Source: Pirellulaceae bacterium
Lineage (GTDB): Bacteria > Planctomycetota > Planctomycetia > Pirellulales > Pirellulaceae
NCBI GenBank assembly: GCA_025459265.1
Contig: JALOQX010000019.1
Coordinates: 1-35,151 of the forward strand
Reading direction: 5' to 3'
Length of the DNA: 35,151 nt
Made by a program: the position numbers and the translations under genes
Notes under the pieces: generated by a model
What the model was told of the DNA's origin: nothing
The model's database searches: none
The model's input: the letters and a program-made list of their open reading frames with translations, nothing else
Shown here: piece by piece, positions 7,712 to 17,293 of the stretch
Position numbering within the stretch: the stretch's first letter is position 1
Layout of the letters: the number at the start of each line of letters is the position of its first letter

Positions 7712-8602
7712 TCACGCCTCGGGGTCAAGTTGAGGCAGCACACCGCAGAGAAATGAGGCCAGACGATCGGAGGCCCGCTGCGCCACTTCCTGCAGCTTCC
7801 ACATGTCCTTGAGACTCCCGGGACGCTGGAAAACGGCGCGGGTCGCGGCGCCCAGCTTGCCCGCCAGCGACGGCTGGTCCAACAGGTGCTCGATTTCCGC
7901 CGGCAGACGATCATCCAGGCCGTCCGTGATGATGCGCACCGACAGGAAGCGGACCTGCTGGCGGCGGCAAACCTGCGCCACCGCCATCGTCTCCATGTCG
8001 CAGGCCACCGCCCCGTACCGCGTCGCCAACGCCTCTTTGTCCAACCGCCGCCGCACAACCTGGTCGACGGTGACAAGCCGACCGGTATGCAGTCTGGGCG
8101 TGGACGCGATGACCTGCGGATCGATCTGGAGACCCACCTCGAGCGGCTGCCCTTCACGGTCGATGATCACCTCCGGCATCACGATGTGTCCCGGCGGCAA
8201 CCAGTCGACCAGCGCGCCGGCAAAGCCGGCCGACACGATCCAGCGGGGCTGGTGGATCTTGATCACATCTTCGGCGGCCCGGAACGCTGCCTCCCGCCCG
8301 ACGCCCGACTCGGCAATCAGGACCGGGCGCCCGTCGAGCAGCCCCACCCGCTCCACGAAGGCCGGACAATGCGTGGTCACGACCTGGGTCGCCCGGTCAA
8401 AGAGCCCGCCGGATTCGATCCCCAGCGCGAAGAGTACGGCGATCCGCGGAGTCGGCAGAGGTGATGCCGATTGGGGAGATGCCTGGCGAGGCGTGGTGCC
8501 GCGGGCCTCCTGAACAAACTGCTTGGCGCGTTCCACGGCGGCGTGCATTTTGTCTTCAGCCATCTGATGCAACAGATTGCTCACGACCCAACGCAGCCAC
8601 AT
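7712..8602 (-). CDS. hpnG: Adenosylhopane nucleoside phosphorylase-like HpnG
   Basis: About 296 residues, of the purine nucleoside phosphorylase/MTA-SAH nucleosidase fold. Recognisable segments are FALGIESGGL, the AESGVGREAAF loop, IVSAGFAGALVDWLPPGHIVMPEVI and the ribose/base-site segment AVACDMETMAVAQVC. In hopanoid pathways HpnG removes adenine from adenosylhopane, giving ribosylhopane or its phosphate. ATG 8602 overlaps the hpnH stop by 22 bases and has GGGGGGACG about 9 bases upstream. An internal ATG at 8563 (MAEDKMHAAVERA) lies just beyond the hpnH stop but has a weaker site, so 8602 is preferred with moderate certainty. The overlap suggests coupled translation with hpnH, the enzyme that makes its substrate. 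Confidence 0.9.
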   Translation of the reverse strand: MWLRWVVSNLLHQMAEDKMHAAVERAKQFVQEARGTTPRQASPQSASPLPTPRIAVLFALGIESGGLFDRATQVVTTHCPAFVERVGLLDGRPVLIAESGVGREAAFRAAEDVIKIHQPRWIVSAGFAGALVDWLPPGHIVMPEVIIDREGQPLEVGLQIDPQVIASTPRLHTGRLVTVDQVVRRRLDKEALATRYGAVACDMETMAVAQVCRRQQVRFLSVRIITDGLDDRLPAEIEHLLDQPSLAGKLGAATRAVFQRPGSLKDMWKLQEVAQRASDRLASFLCGVLPQLDPEA

Positions 8603-9672
8603 GGTGTTTCACGTCCCCCCGCCTGGTGCCGCTGGACACGGTCCCGTTCGCTCCCGCGTCGCGACCATTGTACCGCAAACTTCAGGGTGGCCCACAGGCC
8701 GCGCAGCGACCCCAACGTATCGCGTACAGCACTCGGCTCATAACCGCAATGCACCATGCAGTCGCGGCACTGCGGGTTGCCGCTGGTGCGCCCGTAGCGC
8801 TGCCAGTCCGTCCCTTGCAGCAGTTCCTGGAACGTGGCGCAGTAGCCGTCGGCGATCAGATAACACGGTCGTTGCCACCCCTGTACGCTGAACGTGGGCG
8901 TGCCCCAGGGGGTGCACTCCAGCTCCCAGGCTCCCTGCAGGAACGCCAGGAACAGCGGCGTCTGATTGAACCGCCAGGTGCGCGGGCGGCGCTGCAGAAG
9001 CTGGCGGAACATCTGCTGGGTGCGCTCTCGAGTCAAGAACCCCGCGTGTCCGGACGCCGCGTCGTAGGCGTACCCGGGCGAGACCATAAGTCCTTCCACG
9101 CCCAGTGTCATGACGCGATCGAAGTGGTCGCGCATCAACTGAGGATCGCTGCCGGCAAAGAGCGTCGTGTTCGTGGCGACGCGGAAACCCCGGACGCGGG
9201 CGGCACGGATCGCCCGCATGGCGATGTCGTAGACGCCAGACCGGCCCACAGCCGCATCGTGGACCTCGCGGGGTCCATCCAGATGAATCGACAGGACCAG
9301 ACGCCGGTGAGGCCGCAGCGCGGGCAAGATGGCCTCGAGCTTGACCGCATTCGTGCAGAGGTAGACGAACCGGCCGCGGGCCACCAAGCCTTCGACGATC
9401 TCCGCCAGGTGGGGATGCAGCAGCGGTTCACCGCCGGCGATGGAAACGATCGGAGCACCGCACTCGTCCGCCGCGGCAAAACACTCCGCCGGAGTCAGCT
9501 GCCGCTGCAGCAGGTCCGCACGCTGCCGGATCTTGCCACAACCGGGGCACGCCAGATTGCACCGCAGCAATGGCTCGAGCATCAGCACGAGCGGTTTCTG
9601 GCGCTCGCCACGCAATGCGTGACCCACGACCTGCCGGACGACGGACCACGTTTGCGACAGCGGCACAGGCAT
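8581..9672 (-). CDS. hpnH: Radical SAM adenosylhopane synthase HpnH
   Basis: 363 residues. The radical SAM cluster motif CX3CX2C is Cys38, Cys42 and Cys45 in RCNLACPGCGKI. It is followed by SIAGGEPLLHP (the GGE SAM-binding motif). The C-terminal DUF3463-like region contains CYLIADGYCATFQELLQGTDW and a Cys-rich QCRDCMVHCGYEPSAV, diagnostic of HpnH. The enzyme adds a 5'-deoxyadenosyl radical to hopene (diploptene) to form adenosylhopane, the entry to extended C35 bacteriohopanepolyols. It starts at ATG 9672, 20 bases after the shc stop, and overlaps hpnG. The tail after residue 325 is Arg-rich and probably variable. Further tailoring genes such as hpnO or the methylase hpnP are not in this window. 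Confidence 0.95.
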   Translation of the reverse strand: MPVPLSQTWSVVRQVVGHALRGERQKPLVLMLEPLLRCNLACPGCGKIRQRADLLQRQLTPAECFAAADECGAPIVSIAGGEPLLHPHLAEIVEGLVARGRFVYLCTNAVKLEAILPALRPHRRLVLSIHLDGPREVHDAAVGRSGVYDIAMRAIRAARVRGFRVATNTTLFAGSDPQLMRDHFDRVMTLGVEGLMVSPGYAYDAASGHAGFLTRERTQQMFRQLLQRRPRTWRFNQTPLFLAFLQGAWELECTPWGTPTFSVQGWQRPCYLIADGYCATFQELLQGTDWQRYGRTSGNPQCRDCMVHCGYEPSAVRDTLGSLRGLWATLKFAVQWSRRGSERDRVQRHQAGGRETPCGCVGS

Positions 9673-9692
9673 AGTTCAGTGCGTCCGGGTGT

Positions 9693-11771
9693 TCAGCGCG
9701 CGGACGGTCCCAGCGAGTGGCAGTAGCGGGCCAGCGCCAGCAGCGGGAAGTACAGCGGATACAGGTGGTAGCGCAGATAGAAAACGCGTGGAAAACCTGT
9801 GCCTGTGAACTCCGGCTCGGCCCAACCGCCATCGTCGCGCTGCTGCCGCAACAGGTATTCGATGCCACGTGGGACGGCGGGGTGCTCGTGGTACCCTGCG
9901 GCCAGCAATCCCAGCAACGCCCAGGAGGTTTGTGACGCGGTCGCGCGCCCTTGCCCGCGGAGCCGCGGTTGGGTATAGCTTTCGGGCGTCTCTCCCCAGC
10001 CGCCGCCCGGTTGCTGATGTGCCAGCAGCCACTGCGCCCCACGCTGCACGCAGTCGTCCTCGGGCGGCACCCCGACCTGCGTCAGCCCCACCAGGCACTG
10101 CCAGGTCCCGTAGACGTAATTCACGCCCCAGCGGCCGTACCAGCTTCCGTCGTCTTCCTGCGTCGCACGCAGGTAGTGAATCGCACGTTCCACGGCCACG
10201 TCGTCGCGTGTGGCACCCCAGGCGGCCAGCGCCTCGAGCACGCGCGCCGTGATGTCCGGCGTGCTGGGATCGATCATCGCGTTGTGGTCTGCAAACGGCA
10301 CGTAGCACAGAAATTCCGCGTCGTTGTCCTTGTCGAAAGCGCCCCAGCCGCCGTCGGCATTCTGCATGGCCAGCACCCACCGCCGCGCCCGCTCGCAGGC
10401 CTGGAGCGTCCGATCCAACAGCGCGGCACGGTCCCGCGCCGCGGCCATGTTCGCCGCGGTGGCCTGGATCACCAGGCGCCGCGGACCGTCCCACAGCGCA
10501 GACTGGTCGGACAAGTAGTGCTCGCGCAGCGCCGTCAGCACGACCGCCGTGTCGTCCAGGTCGGGGTAGAAGGCATTGTGGTGTTCAAAGTACCAGCCTC
10601 CCGGTTCGGCACGGACCGTGGCGGCCCAGTCGCCCCGCCGGACCGCTTCGCGCGTCAGTAACCACTGCGTGGCCTGCCGTACCGGCTCTTCCAACGCCGC
10701 GGTCGGCGCCGCCGCCAGTGCCCGCAGTGTCAAGGCGGTGTCCCACACCGGCGACTTACACGGCTGCAGCCGCAGCGTATCGTGCTGCACGAGCGTCAGA
10801 TCCTCGAGCTGTTCATGGCAATAGCGAACTTCCGGGCTCTCGTCCGCGTACCCGAGACACTTCAGCGCCACCAGGCTCCAGACGATCGGCGGGAAGATCG
10901 CGCCGAGCCCGTCACTGTCCACGAACCGGTCCGTGATCCAACGCTCTGCTTCGCGCAGCGCGCGCCGCCGCAACGGACAGAGTCGCCAGCGTTCGGCCCA
11001 TTTGAGGGCGCGATCCAGGCCGCGGAAGACGCTCACCCACGTCCGCGCGGATCGCGTCGCGGCGTCACCCGGCGATTGCAGCGGCGGCCATTGCTCCACC
11101 GGCCGCACGAAGAGTTCCGACACGCCCAGCGAGACGGGCACTGCCCGTACCGGCCGATACGCCCAGATGATCGACAGCGGCACGAACATCGTGCGCGACC
11201 AGGCACTGATCCGATAGATGTTCAGCGGGCTCCAGGCCGGCAGCAAGATCGCTTCCGGCGGCACGGCGGGACAGGCGTCATAGGGGATCTGTCCCAAGAG
11301 CGCCAGGTAATATCGCGTAAAACTGTTGACGCGGTCCGCACCGCCGTGGGCCAGGATCGCCTCGCGCGCCAGACGCATCGGCTCGCTGCGCGGGCTCTGG
11401 CCGGCCAGTTTGAGCGCAAAATAGGCCTTGACACTGGCGCTCACGTTGAGTTCCCCGTCGGGGAACAGCGCCCAACCACCGGGCCGGCGCTGCTGGCTCA
11501 GGACGTAGCGGGCCGCCTGGGCGACCTCCGGACGGTCCAACTGGCCCAGCCACGCCAGCAGCAGAATGTACTCACTCTCGAGAATCGTGTCGCCTTCGAG
11601 TTCACCGCACCAGCAGCCCTCCGGCTGCTGCAGACCCAACACGTGCCGCCGGGCACGATCGATCGCCCGCTCCAAGTCGGACCGCGCGGGCCCCTGCAAG
11701 ACGTCGGTAGCGGATACGTCCGGCGAGACGGAACGGTCGTCCGGTGTCCGTTCGTGGGGCGGAGTCTCCAC
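9693..11771 (-). CDS. shc: Squalene-hopene cyclase
   Basis: 692 residues, the usual length. This is a membrane-associated class II triterpene cyclase with an alpha-alpha barrel. The protonating DXDD motif is Asp404-Leu-Asp-Asp407 in YPDLDDTAVV. QW-type repeats are visible along the chain (LGLQQPEGCW, QQRRPGGWALF, QNADGGWGAF, QEDDGSWYGRWG, QQPGGGWGE, QQRDDGGWAEPEF). The GTG start at 11771 is supported by GAGAGGG 6 bases upstream; the first 25 residues are a hydrophilic extension. Product: hopene or diplopterol, which HpnH encoded next would use. It leads the run shc-hpnH-hpnG-hpnE and sits 85 bases after the stop of a GT-C glycosyltransferase on the same strand. Retention of DXDD argues for hopene formation and against a 2,3-oxidosqualene cyclase (VXDCXX-type motif). 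Confidence 0.97.
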   Translation of the reverse strand: METPPHERTPDDRSVSPDVSATDVLQGPARSDLERAIDRARRHVLGLQQPEGCWCGELEGDTILESEYILLLAWLGQLDRPEVAQAARYVLSQQRRPGGWALFPDGELNVSASVKAYFALKLAGQSPRSEPMRLAREAILAHGGADRVNSFTRYYLALLGQIPYDACPAVPPEAILLPAWSPLNIYRISAWSRTMFVPLSIIWAYRPVRAVPVSLGVSELFVRPVEQWPPLQSPGDAATRSARTWVSVFRGLDRALKWAERWRLCPLRRRALREAERWITDRFVDSDGLGAIFPPIVWSLVALKCLGYADESPEVRYCHEQLEDLTLVQHDTLRLQPCKSPVWDTALTLRALAAAPTAALEEPVRQATQWLLTREAVRRGDWAATVRAEPGGWYFEHHNAFYPDLDDTAVVLTALREHYLSDQSALWDGPRRLVIQATAANMAAARDRAALLDRTLQACERARRWVLAMQNADGGWGAFDKDNDAEFLCYVPFADHNAMIDPSTPDITARVLEALAAWGATRDDVAVERAIHYLRATQEDDGSWYGRWGVNYVYGTWQCLVGLTQVGVPPEDDCVQRGAQWLLAHQQPGGGWGETPESYTQPRLRGQGRATASQTSWALLGLLAAGYHEHPAVPRGIEYLLRQQRDDGGWAEPEFTGTGFPRVFYLRYHLYPLYFPLLALARYCHSLGPSAR

Positions 11772-11856
11772 TCAATCCCTCTCACATCCCTTCGTGCAAC
11801 GTCCAGCACCAGCCCGACGGTCGTTAACGTAAGGCATGCGCCCAGAATGTGCAACC

Positions 11857-14133
11857 TCAATCCGCCGCGGTGAGCACTTCGAAGATCTCTCCCACCCGCG
11901 GGTCCAGCTCGGGAACGCGCACCGGGCGTATCAACCGCTGACGCAACGCCAGCTCGCCGTGCATCAGTTCGCGTGTCACCGAGGCGGGAAACCCGTAGTT
12001 GCCCGGCTGCCGATAGCGCGCAATTTCCGCCCAGTTGACGTAGATGTGCGAGATGTTCAGTTCGGCCAGTTTCGCCCGGCGCCCTTCCCTGTCGCCACAC
12101 CGCAGGACGTCGTCCAGCAGCGAGTCGTCGAAGCAGGTGCTGTAGAGAACCGGCACACGCAACGGGAACACGGCCGCGTCGCCGATCAACAGGGCCCGCT
12201 GTCCCGACGGCACGTGGGCGTTGAGAAATCGATGAGCAACCGTCGTCGTCGACAACCGGGGGTCGTCGCGCAGCTGTTCCAGCTGCACCAGGTACCGATT
12301 GTCACTCAGCAGAGGCGACGTGATCAGGACCCAGTTCGCCGCCAGGCCGAACCCGATCACGCTCCACATCGTGACGCGCCAGACGCGTGCTTCCGACCAC
12401 GTCAGGCCTACACCGGCCGCCAGCGCAAAACACGGCCAGCCCGGCACCAGGAACCGGTCGATCCGATGCGTGAAGAGCCACCACAGACCGACCAGCAGCA
12501 CGAATACGAGCAACCACGGCGCCGACTGCTGCCGCGTGCGCCGACGGAGCACGACGAGCGCCACGCCGGGGATCAGCAACGGACTGTGCCAGAGACTTCG
12601 TCCCAGTACCAGTTGCAGGGATTCCCAGGCCTGGCGGGGTGCGTAGGCGCGTCCTGCCGCATCGACGGGGACACGGTGAGCGCGGCGGAACTGCGCGTTC
12701 TTCTCCGGCGTCCGCGTGCGAGAGTCAAATACCTGAGCCATCAGCGGGTACACCGGATTGCCCGTCTGCACCCAGTTCTTGGCATACCACAACCCGCCGG
12801 CCAGGAACATCGCGATCGCACAGGCGCTCACGCTGCGGACGTATTCGCGCCGCGCGGTCACCAGCACCACGACCAACAGCGGCAACGCCACAAAGACGGC
12901 CGCCGGATATTTGCAGGCCGCCGCGGATCCGGCCATCCACCCGGCCAGCCACAGGTATCCGCAGGCCCTGCGCGGCTCCGCGTGCCGCTGGTCCAGCCAC
13001 AACTTCGCGCAGTACACCGCTGCCAACAGGTAGAACGCCACGACACCTTCGTTCAGCCCGCCCATCGACACCAGCGCGATCCACGGTGTCGACAGATAAA
13101 GGAGCGCGGCGATCACCCCCGCCGTCGGCGACACGAACCGGCGTCCGGCAGCCACCAGCAGCAGGGCCGTCAACGGCGTGAAGAGCGCCATCACCAACTT
13201 GCCCGCCAAGGCGCCCCACCACCAGCCTGCGGCACCAGGCCAGAGGACCATGGCCAGCGCAACGAGCGACTCGGCACCCAACGGCATGTTGCCGTAGACG
13301 TTGTGCGCAAGAAACTCGATCCGTCCGGCTGCCACCCACTCCCGCGGCACCTGCAGATGGTACTCCAACACGTCGAAGTCGATCGGCGGCAACAACGCGC
13401 CGGCACACACCGCGGCGACAAACGGCAATCCCAGCCACACCGCGCGAGGCGTGCGTTGAGGTCCCCGCGCGGCACCCGCGCCGATCGACTCGCCAGCGTC
13501 CTCGCGCGGGCCGTGCACCGCACGCCGCCATTCCTGCCAGGCCGCCGACCCGACCACCAACAACCCCACGCCAGCGAACAACAGCGGTTGGTCCAGCAGT
13601 CCCAACAGGCCAGCTGCCAGGGTCATCAACGACAGACCGCTCAAACCGGTCCCCGTCGCCAATGCGATGTACTCCAGACGTTCGAGCTGACGCGTGACGG
13701 ACAACCACGACAACACGAGTCGGCCCAGCAGGAATGCCACCAGCGCGATCCAGCCGGCCAGCAGCAGCAGCGGCACACGATCCGCCACGGACACGCGACC
13801 GTCCGGCACCGCACACCACTCGCGCAGCAACTGCTCAGGGACCAGCACATAGGACAACACCTGGTAACGCCAGATGCCGGCCACCAACTCCATCCGGTAG
13901 AACCACCAGGCATACACGCCGCACAGGAGGGCAAACGTCACGGTCAGAGCGATCATGCCGACGGGGCGGACGGACTCCGCGTTCTGCGCCGCGCGGGCTT
14001 CCCGGAGCCGGGCCGCCGCACTACTGTCGAGCGGTTGGGACGTTCGTTCCGACACGGCAGTCGCCTCGGCTAGGGAATTTGCTCGTCCGAGCCCGCCAGG
14101 GTTCCTGCCGGGCCCGCTGGACCAAGCTATCAT
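11857..14133 (-). CDS. Polytopic GT-C (GT39/RgtABCD-like) glycosyltransferase
   Basis: 758 residues with many hydrophobic segments, starting near residue 65 ([20 protein letters not shown]). The first large extracytoplasmic loop carries [18 protein letters not shown], the acidic motif typical of GT-C enzymes that use polyprenyl-phosphate sugars, followed by [15 protein letters not shown] and [13 protein letters not shown]. The C-terminal ~150 residues are soluble, with [20 protein letters not shown] and a Tyr-Val-Asn-Trp segment, as in many planctomycete GT39-like proteins. ATG 14133 has AGGAGA 7 bases upstream; the open frame runs back to 14253, but that extension has no family character. 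It is on the same strand as shc, 85 bases upstream. The acceptor is unknown: a protein, a cell-surface glycan or, speculatively, a hopanoid. Confidence 0.8.
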   Translation of the reverse strand: MIAWSSGPGRNPGGLGRANSLAEATAVSERTSQPLDSSAAARLREARAAQNAESVRPVGMIALTVTFALLCGVYAWWFYRMELVAGIWRYQVLSYVLVPEQLLREWCAVPDGRVSVADRVPLLLLAGWIALVAFLLGRLVLSWLSVTRQLERLEYIALATGTGLSGLSLMTLAAGLLGLLDQPLLFAGVGLLVVGSAAWQEWRRAVHGPREDAGESIGAGAARGPQRTPRAVWLGLPFVAAVCAGALLPPIDFDVLEYHLQVPREWVAAGRIEFLAHNVYGNMPLGAESLVALAMVLWPGAAGWWWGALAGKLVMALFTPLTALLLVAAGRRFVSPTAGVIAALLYLSTPWIALVSMGGLNEGVVAFYLLAAVYCAKLWLDQRHAEPRRACGYLWLAGWMAGSAAACKYPAAVFVALPLLVVVLVTARREYVRSVSACAIAMFLAGGLWYAKNWVQTGNPVYPLMAQVFDSRTRTPEKNAQFRRAHRVPVDAAGRAYAPRQAWESLQLVLGRSLWHSPLLIPGVALVVLRRRTRQQSAPWLLVFVLLVGLWWLFTHRIDRFLVPGWPCFALAAGVGLTWSEARVWRVTMWSVIGFGLAANWVLITSPLLSDNRYLVQLEQLRDDPRLSTTTVAHRFLNAHVPSGQRALLIGDAAVFPLRVPVLYSTCFDDSLLDDVLRCGDREGRRAKLAELNISHIYVNWAEIARYRQPGNYGFPASVTRELMHGELALRQRLIRPVRVPELDPRVGEIFEVLTAAD

Positions 14134-14203
14134 TAAGAGTCTCCTGCGGGCCCGCAAGTCCTCCGTTCGCACACCATCCGCCCAGCCATACAGCAGCCCA
14201 ACT

Positions 14204-15223
14204 ATGACCCACGACCCGTCCCACCGCCTGCACGGGATCTTCACACCCAACATCGTGCCCTTGGACGATCGCGGAGAGATCTGCGAGGCCGAGTTGCGGC
14301 GTTATGTCGACTGGCTGATTGCCCGCGGCGTGCACGGCCTGTATCCCAACGGATCGACCGGCGAGTTCACCCGGTTCACGGCCGAGGAGCGACGGCGAAT
14401 CATAGAGATCATTGTCGAGCAGGTCGCCGGCCGCGTGCCGGTCCTGGCCGGTGCCGCCGAGGCCAATGCGCGTGAGACGATCCGCGCTTGCGAGCATTAT
14501 CATCGGCTGGGCGTGCGGGCCGTGGCCATCGTGTCGCCGTTTTACTACAAGCTCACACCCGCTGGCGTGTTCGCCTACTTCCGCGAGATCGCCGATCATT
14601 CACCGGTCGACGTGACGCTCTACAATATCCCGATGTTCGCCTCGCCGATCGACCTGGCCACGGTCCGCCGCCTGGCCGACGAATGTCCGCGCGTCGTCGC
14701 GATCAAGGACTCGTCGGGGGATCTGCCGCACATGATGCGGATGATCGCCGCTGTGCGACCCGCCCGTCCTGATTTCAGTTTCCTGACCGGCTGGGATGCG
14801 GCCCTGATGCCGATGTTGCTGATTGGCTGCGACGGCGGCACCAACGCAACCAGCGGCGTCGTACCAGAGATCACCCGCAAACTCTACGACCTGACCATCA
14901 GCGGTCAGCTGGACGCGGCCCGTGACCTGCAGTATCGCCTGCTCCACCTGTTCGACGCGATGCTGTACTCGGCCGAGTTCCCCGAAGGCTTCCGGGTGGC
15001 GCTGAGTTCGCGCGGATTCCGCGTGGGCCACGGACGCCAGCCGAAATCGGCGAGCCAGCAGAACGAACTCGATCAACTCGCGCGCCAGCTCCAGTGTCTG
15101 CTGGCCGCGGAAGGATTCGCCGAGGAACCTCGCGGCGGGTGCCCCGCGACGTCCGAAGTCGATCCGGAACAGGTCGCCCGCATTGTCCAACAGGTCGTGG
15201 GCCGCCTGCGCGACCAGGCGTGA
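14204..15223 (+). CDS. DHDPS/N-acetylneuraminate lyase family aldolase
   Basis: 339 residues, class I aldolase TIM barrel. The pyruvate carboxylate-binding loop is NGSTGEF (GXXGE type). The catalytic Tyr140 is in TLYNIPMF and Schiff-base Lys168 in [10 protein letters not shown]. Core residues 10-300 match the DapA/NanA family; about 40 further residues (LRQ-rich, ending RLRDQA) form a C-terminal extension. ATG 14204 is chosen because the family core starts at [12 protein letters not shown]; a long in-frame extension to 13955 overlaps the divergent glycosyltransferase and was rejected. Only 70 bases separate the two divergent starts. The substrate is uncertain: planctomycetes have several DapA-like paralogs, and the GSTGEF loop with an isolated position does not prove a lysine-biosynthetic role. 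Confidence 0.9.
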   Translation: MTHDPSHRLHGIFTPNIVPLDDRGEICEAELRRYVDWLIARGVHGLYPNGSTGEFTRFTAEERRRIIEIIVEQVAGRVPVLAGAAEANARETIRACEHYHRLGVRAVAIVSPFYYKLTPAGVFAYFREIADHSPVDVTLYNIPMFASPIDLATVRRLADECPRVVAIKDSSGDLPHMMRMIAAVRPARPDFSFLTGWDAALMPMLLIGCDGGTNATSGVVPEITRKLYDLTISGQLDAARDLQYRLLHLFDAMLYSAEFPEGFRVALSSRGFRVGHGRQPKSASQQNELDQLARQLQCLLAAEGFAEEPRGGCPATSEVDPEQVARIVQQVVGRLRDQA

Positions 15224-15254
15224 CCTGTCCCGCCGCGCTTTGCGCTCCTCCGGC

Positions 15255-15680
15255 TCAGCGCTGAATGTAGTGCTTGAGGTACTCGTTCTCGACGCTCAGC
15301 AAGCCGTGTTCGGCCTTGACGATGTCGCCGATCGACACCATGCCGGCCAGCTTGCCCTGCTCCATGACCGGCAGATGCCGGATCCGCAGTTCGGTCATCC
15401 AGCCCATGACATCGCTGATCTTGTCATGGATCGAACCGCTGATCACTTTGCGCGTCATCCGCTCGTGCACCGACACCTGCGACAAAGGACGGTCGACCAC
15501 CGCGCACGCGCGGAGAATGTCCCGCTCCGTGATGATCCCGACCATCTGATCGCCGTCACAGACCACGAGCGAACCGCAATTGTGCTCGACCATGGCCGCC
15601 ACGACATCCGCCAGCGTGGCGTGCGGGCCTATCGTGAATACCTTCGACCCTTTGGTTTGCAGGATGTCGCTCAACTTCAT
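15255..15680 (-). CDS. CBS-domain pair protein
   Basis: 141 residues, consisting of little more than two CBS domains. The first covers about residues 1-62 (TIGPHATLADVVAAMVEHNCGSLVVCDGDQMVGIITERDILR) and the second about 72-130 (DKISDVMGWMTELRIRHLPVMEQGKLAGMVSIGDIVKA). Such stand-alone pairs bind adenine nucleotides and act as energy or ligand sensors. ITERDI and SIGDIV are the usual nucleotide-contact ends. The start at ATG 15680 follows AAGAGGA by 9-10 bases; the longer open frame to 16019 lacks family similarity. It is convergent with the aldolase gene (31 bases) and divergent from the DUF1080 lipoprotein. No partner domain is attached, so the target is unknown. Confidence 0.9.
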   Translation of the reverse strand: MKLSDILQTKGSKVFTIGPHATLADVVAAMVEHNCGSLVVCDGDQMVGIITERDILRACAVVDRPLSQVSVHERMTRKVISGSIHDKISDVMGWMTELRIRHLPVMEQGKLAGMVSIGDIVKAEHGLLSVENEYLKHYIQR

Positions 15681-16012
15681 CTGCGTGGTCCTCTTACGCT
15701 CGCCGTGAAATCCGCCTTGAGTAGTCACCAGCCATTGCCCAAGCGTGCTGCGGGCTCGCACCTGAACAGCGCTGGACCAACCATTACGACACAAGCTTAT
15801 GTCGAAAACCTGCATCCCGTCAAATCCGTTTTCCCTGTGAAATGGCTCACAATTCCCCGGCGGCCGCGGGCCGGCGGCGGCGCCGGCCGGGGCGTGCCCG
15901 GCCGTGCCCGGTCGACACTCTCCTGCCGGTCCCGCACAATAGCGACCAGCGAAGCGTTGCTGCGTTGCTGCCGGGACGCGGGGCGGTTCGCCAGGGCACG
16001 AGGACAGGACCC
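15681..16012. other. Divergent intergenic region, CBS protein / DUF1080 lipoprotein
   Basis: 332 bases with no supportable gene. The A/T-richer part is 15780-15850 (for example ACAAGCTTATGTCG), where promoters would be expected. 15855-15915 is extremely G/C-rich with many self-complementary GGCCGG/CCGGCC steps. Open frames crossing it are extensions of the flanking genes without family similarity. No RNA gene was recognised. Confidence 0.4.
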
Positions 16013-17275
16013 ATGCCAATTCGCCGTGTCGGCCCGTGCACGCTGGTCGTGCTCTTGATTGGCTGCGAATTTACCGCGGCACCATCGGTTCACGAGCGTC
16101 CCGCCCCAGGCGCGGCGGCGGCACCTCGAGTGGTCGCGAACTCAGGGCCGGACCGCGAGGCCGTGCGCGACGATCCGCCACGGCTGTCCGACGAGCTTTT
16201 GGCGGAGGGTTGGATCCAGCTGTTTGACGGCCAGACACTTTTTGGCTGGCAGCACCATCAACGGGCGGATTGGCGCGTCGAGGACGGCGCCATTGTGGTC
16301 AGCAGCGGTGAGAAGGGGTTGCTGACCACCACGGCGGAGTTTGCGAGTTACGTACTGCGGGCGGATTTCCGAGCCGATCCGGGCACGAACAGCGGGATCT
16401 TCCTCTCCACGAGTCAGGACCCGGTCGACGTGTTGACCGACTGTTACGAGCTGAACATTGCGGGTGCGGACAATCCGTTCCCGACCGGGAGTCTGGTGCA
16501 GCGTCAGGCGGTGGCTGCGGACCTCCACCGCGCGGACTGGCAGTCCTACGAAGTCCAGGTGTCAGGAGGTCACGTCGTTGTGCACCTCGATGGGCAGCTG
16601 GTCCTCGATTACCTCGACCCGCAACCGCTGCTGCGCGGACACATCGGCCTGCAGTTCAACACCGGCCGCGTGGCTTTCCGCAATCTCGTCCTGCGACCGC
16701 TCGGCCTGGAGCCTCTCTTCAACGGGCGGGACCTGAGCGGCTGGAAGAGCTACCCGGAGATGACCAGTCGTTTCACGGTCACGCCGGAAGGCTGGCTGAA
16801 CGTGCAGGACGGCCGCGGGCAGCTGGAGACCGAACGGTTGTTCGGAGATTTTGCGCTGCAACTGGAGTGCGTCAGTCACGCAGCCGGCCTCAACTCCGGC
16901 ATCTTCTTTCGCTGTATTCCCGGCGAGCAGATGAACGGTTATGAGGTCCAGATTCACAACGGGTTTCACGACGGGGACCGGACGCGGCCGGTTGATTGCG
17001 GTACGGGGGGCATCTTCCGGCGTCAGGATGCTCGGCGCGTCGTCTCGAACGACCTGGAGTGGTTCTACCAGACGATTGTGGCGCACGGTCCGCACGTGGC
17101 GGTCTGGGTCAACGGCTACCAGGTGACCGATTGGACCGACACGCGGGCACCGGATCCCAACCCGCGCAAGGGCCTCCGCGTGGAACCAGGCACGATCATG
17201 ATCCAAGGGCACGACCCCACGACGAACCTGTCGTTTCGCCACCTGCGTGCGGCCCCATGGCCACCGGGCCGCTGA
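16013..17275 (+). CDS. Lipoprotein with tandem DUF1080 (3-keto-disaccharide hydrolase) domains
   Basis: 420 residues. A lipoprotein signal ends in lipobox LIGC with Cys18 as lipidation site, followed by a Pro/Ala-rich linker. Two concanavalin-like DUF1080 domains follow: about residues 60-235 (GWIQLFDGQTLFGWQ, NSGIFLST, GHIGLQFNTGRVAFRNLVLRPL) and about 236-418 (LEPLFNGRDLSGWKSY, NSGIFFRCIPGEQMNGYEVQI, GTIMIQGHDPTTNLSFRHLRAAP). The family is greatly expanded in planctomycetes and includes 3-keto-glycoside hydrolases, so periplasmic glycan degradation is plausible. Start ATG 16013 has AGGACAGG close upstream; an in-frame extension to 15842 was rejected because it would bury the lipobox. It is unusual in joining two domains; single-domain proteins are more common. 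Monocistronic. Confidence 0.9.
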   Translation: MPIRRVGPCTLVVLLIGCEFTAAPSVHERPAPGAAAAPRVVANSGPDREAVRDDPPRLSDELLAEGWIQLFDGQTLFGWQHHQRADWRVEDGAIVVSSGEKGLLTTTAEFASYVLRADFRADPGTNSGIFLSTSQDPVDVLTDCYELNIAGADNPFPTGSLVQRQAVAADLHRADWQSYEVQVSGGHVVVHLDGQLVLDYLDPQPLLRGHIGLQFNTGRVAFRNLVLRPLGLEPLFNGRDLSGWKSYPEMTSRFTVTPEGWLNVQDGRGQLETERLFGDFALQLECVSHAAGLNSGIFFRCIPGEQMNGYEVQIHNGFHDGDRTRPVDCGTGGIFRRQDARRVVSNDLEWFYQTIVAHGPHVAVWVNGYQVTDWTDTRAPDPNPRKGLRVEPGTIMIQGHDPTTNLSFRHLRAAPWPPGR

Positions 17276-17293
17276 GGGCCGCAACACTCGCAC

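Noticed and set aside
8461-9726. 421-residue plus-strand frame across hpnG/hpnH
   Set aside because: Antisense to two overlapping hopanoid genes with intact catalytic motifs; no start signal and no domain.
11836-14073. 745-residue open frame on the plus strand opposite the glycosyltransferase
   Set aside because: It is antisense to a clear membrane enzyme; composition is Gln/Arg/His-rich as expected from a G/C-rich shadow frame, with no recognisable domain.
13955-14203. 83-residue N-terminal extension of the DapA-family aldolase
   Set aside because: It overlaps the divergent glycosyltransferase, lacks family similarity and includes Ser/Arg-rich shadow composition; ATG 14204 precedes the conserved core.
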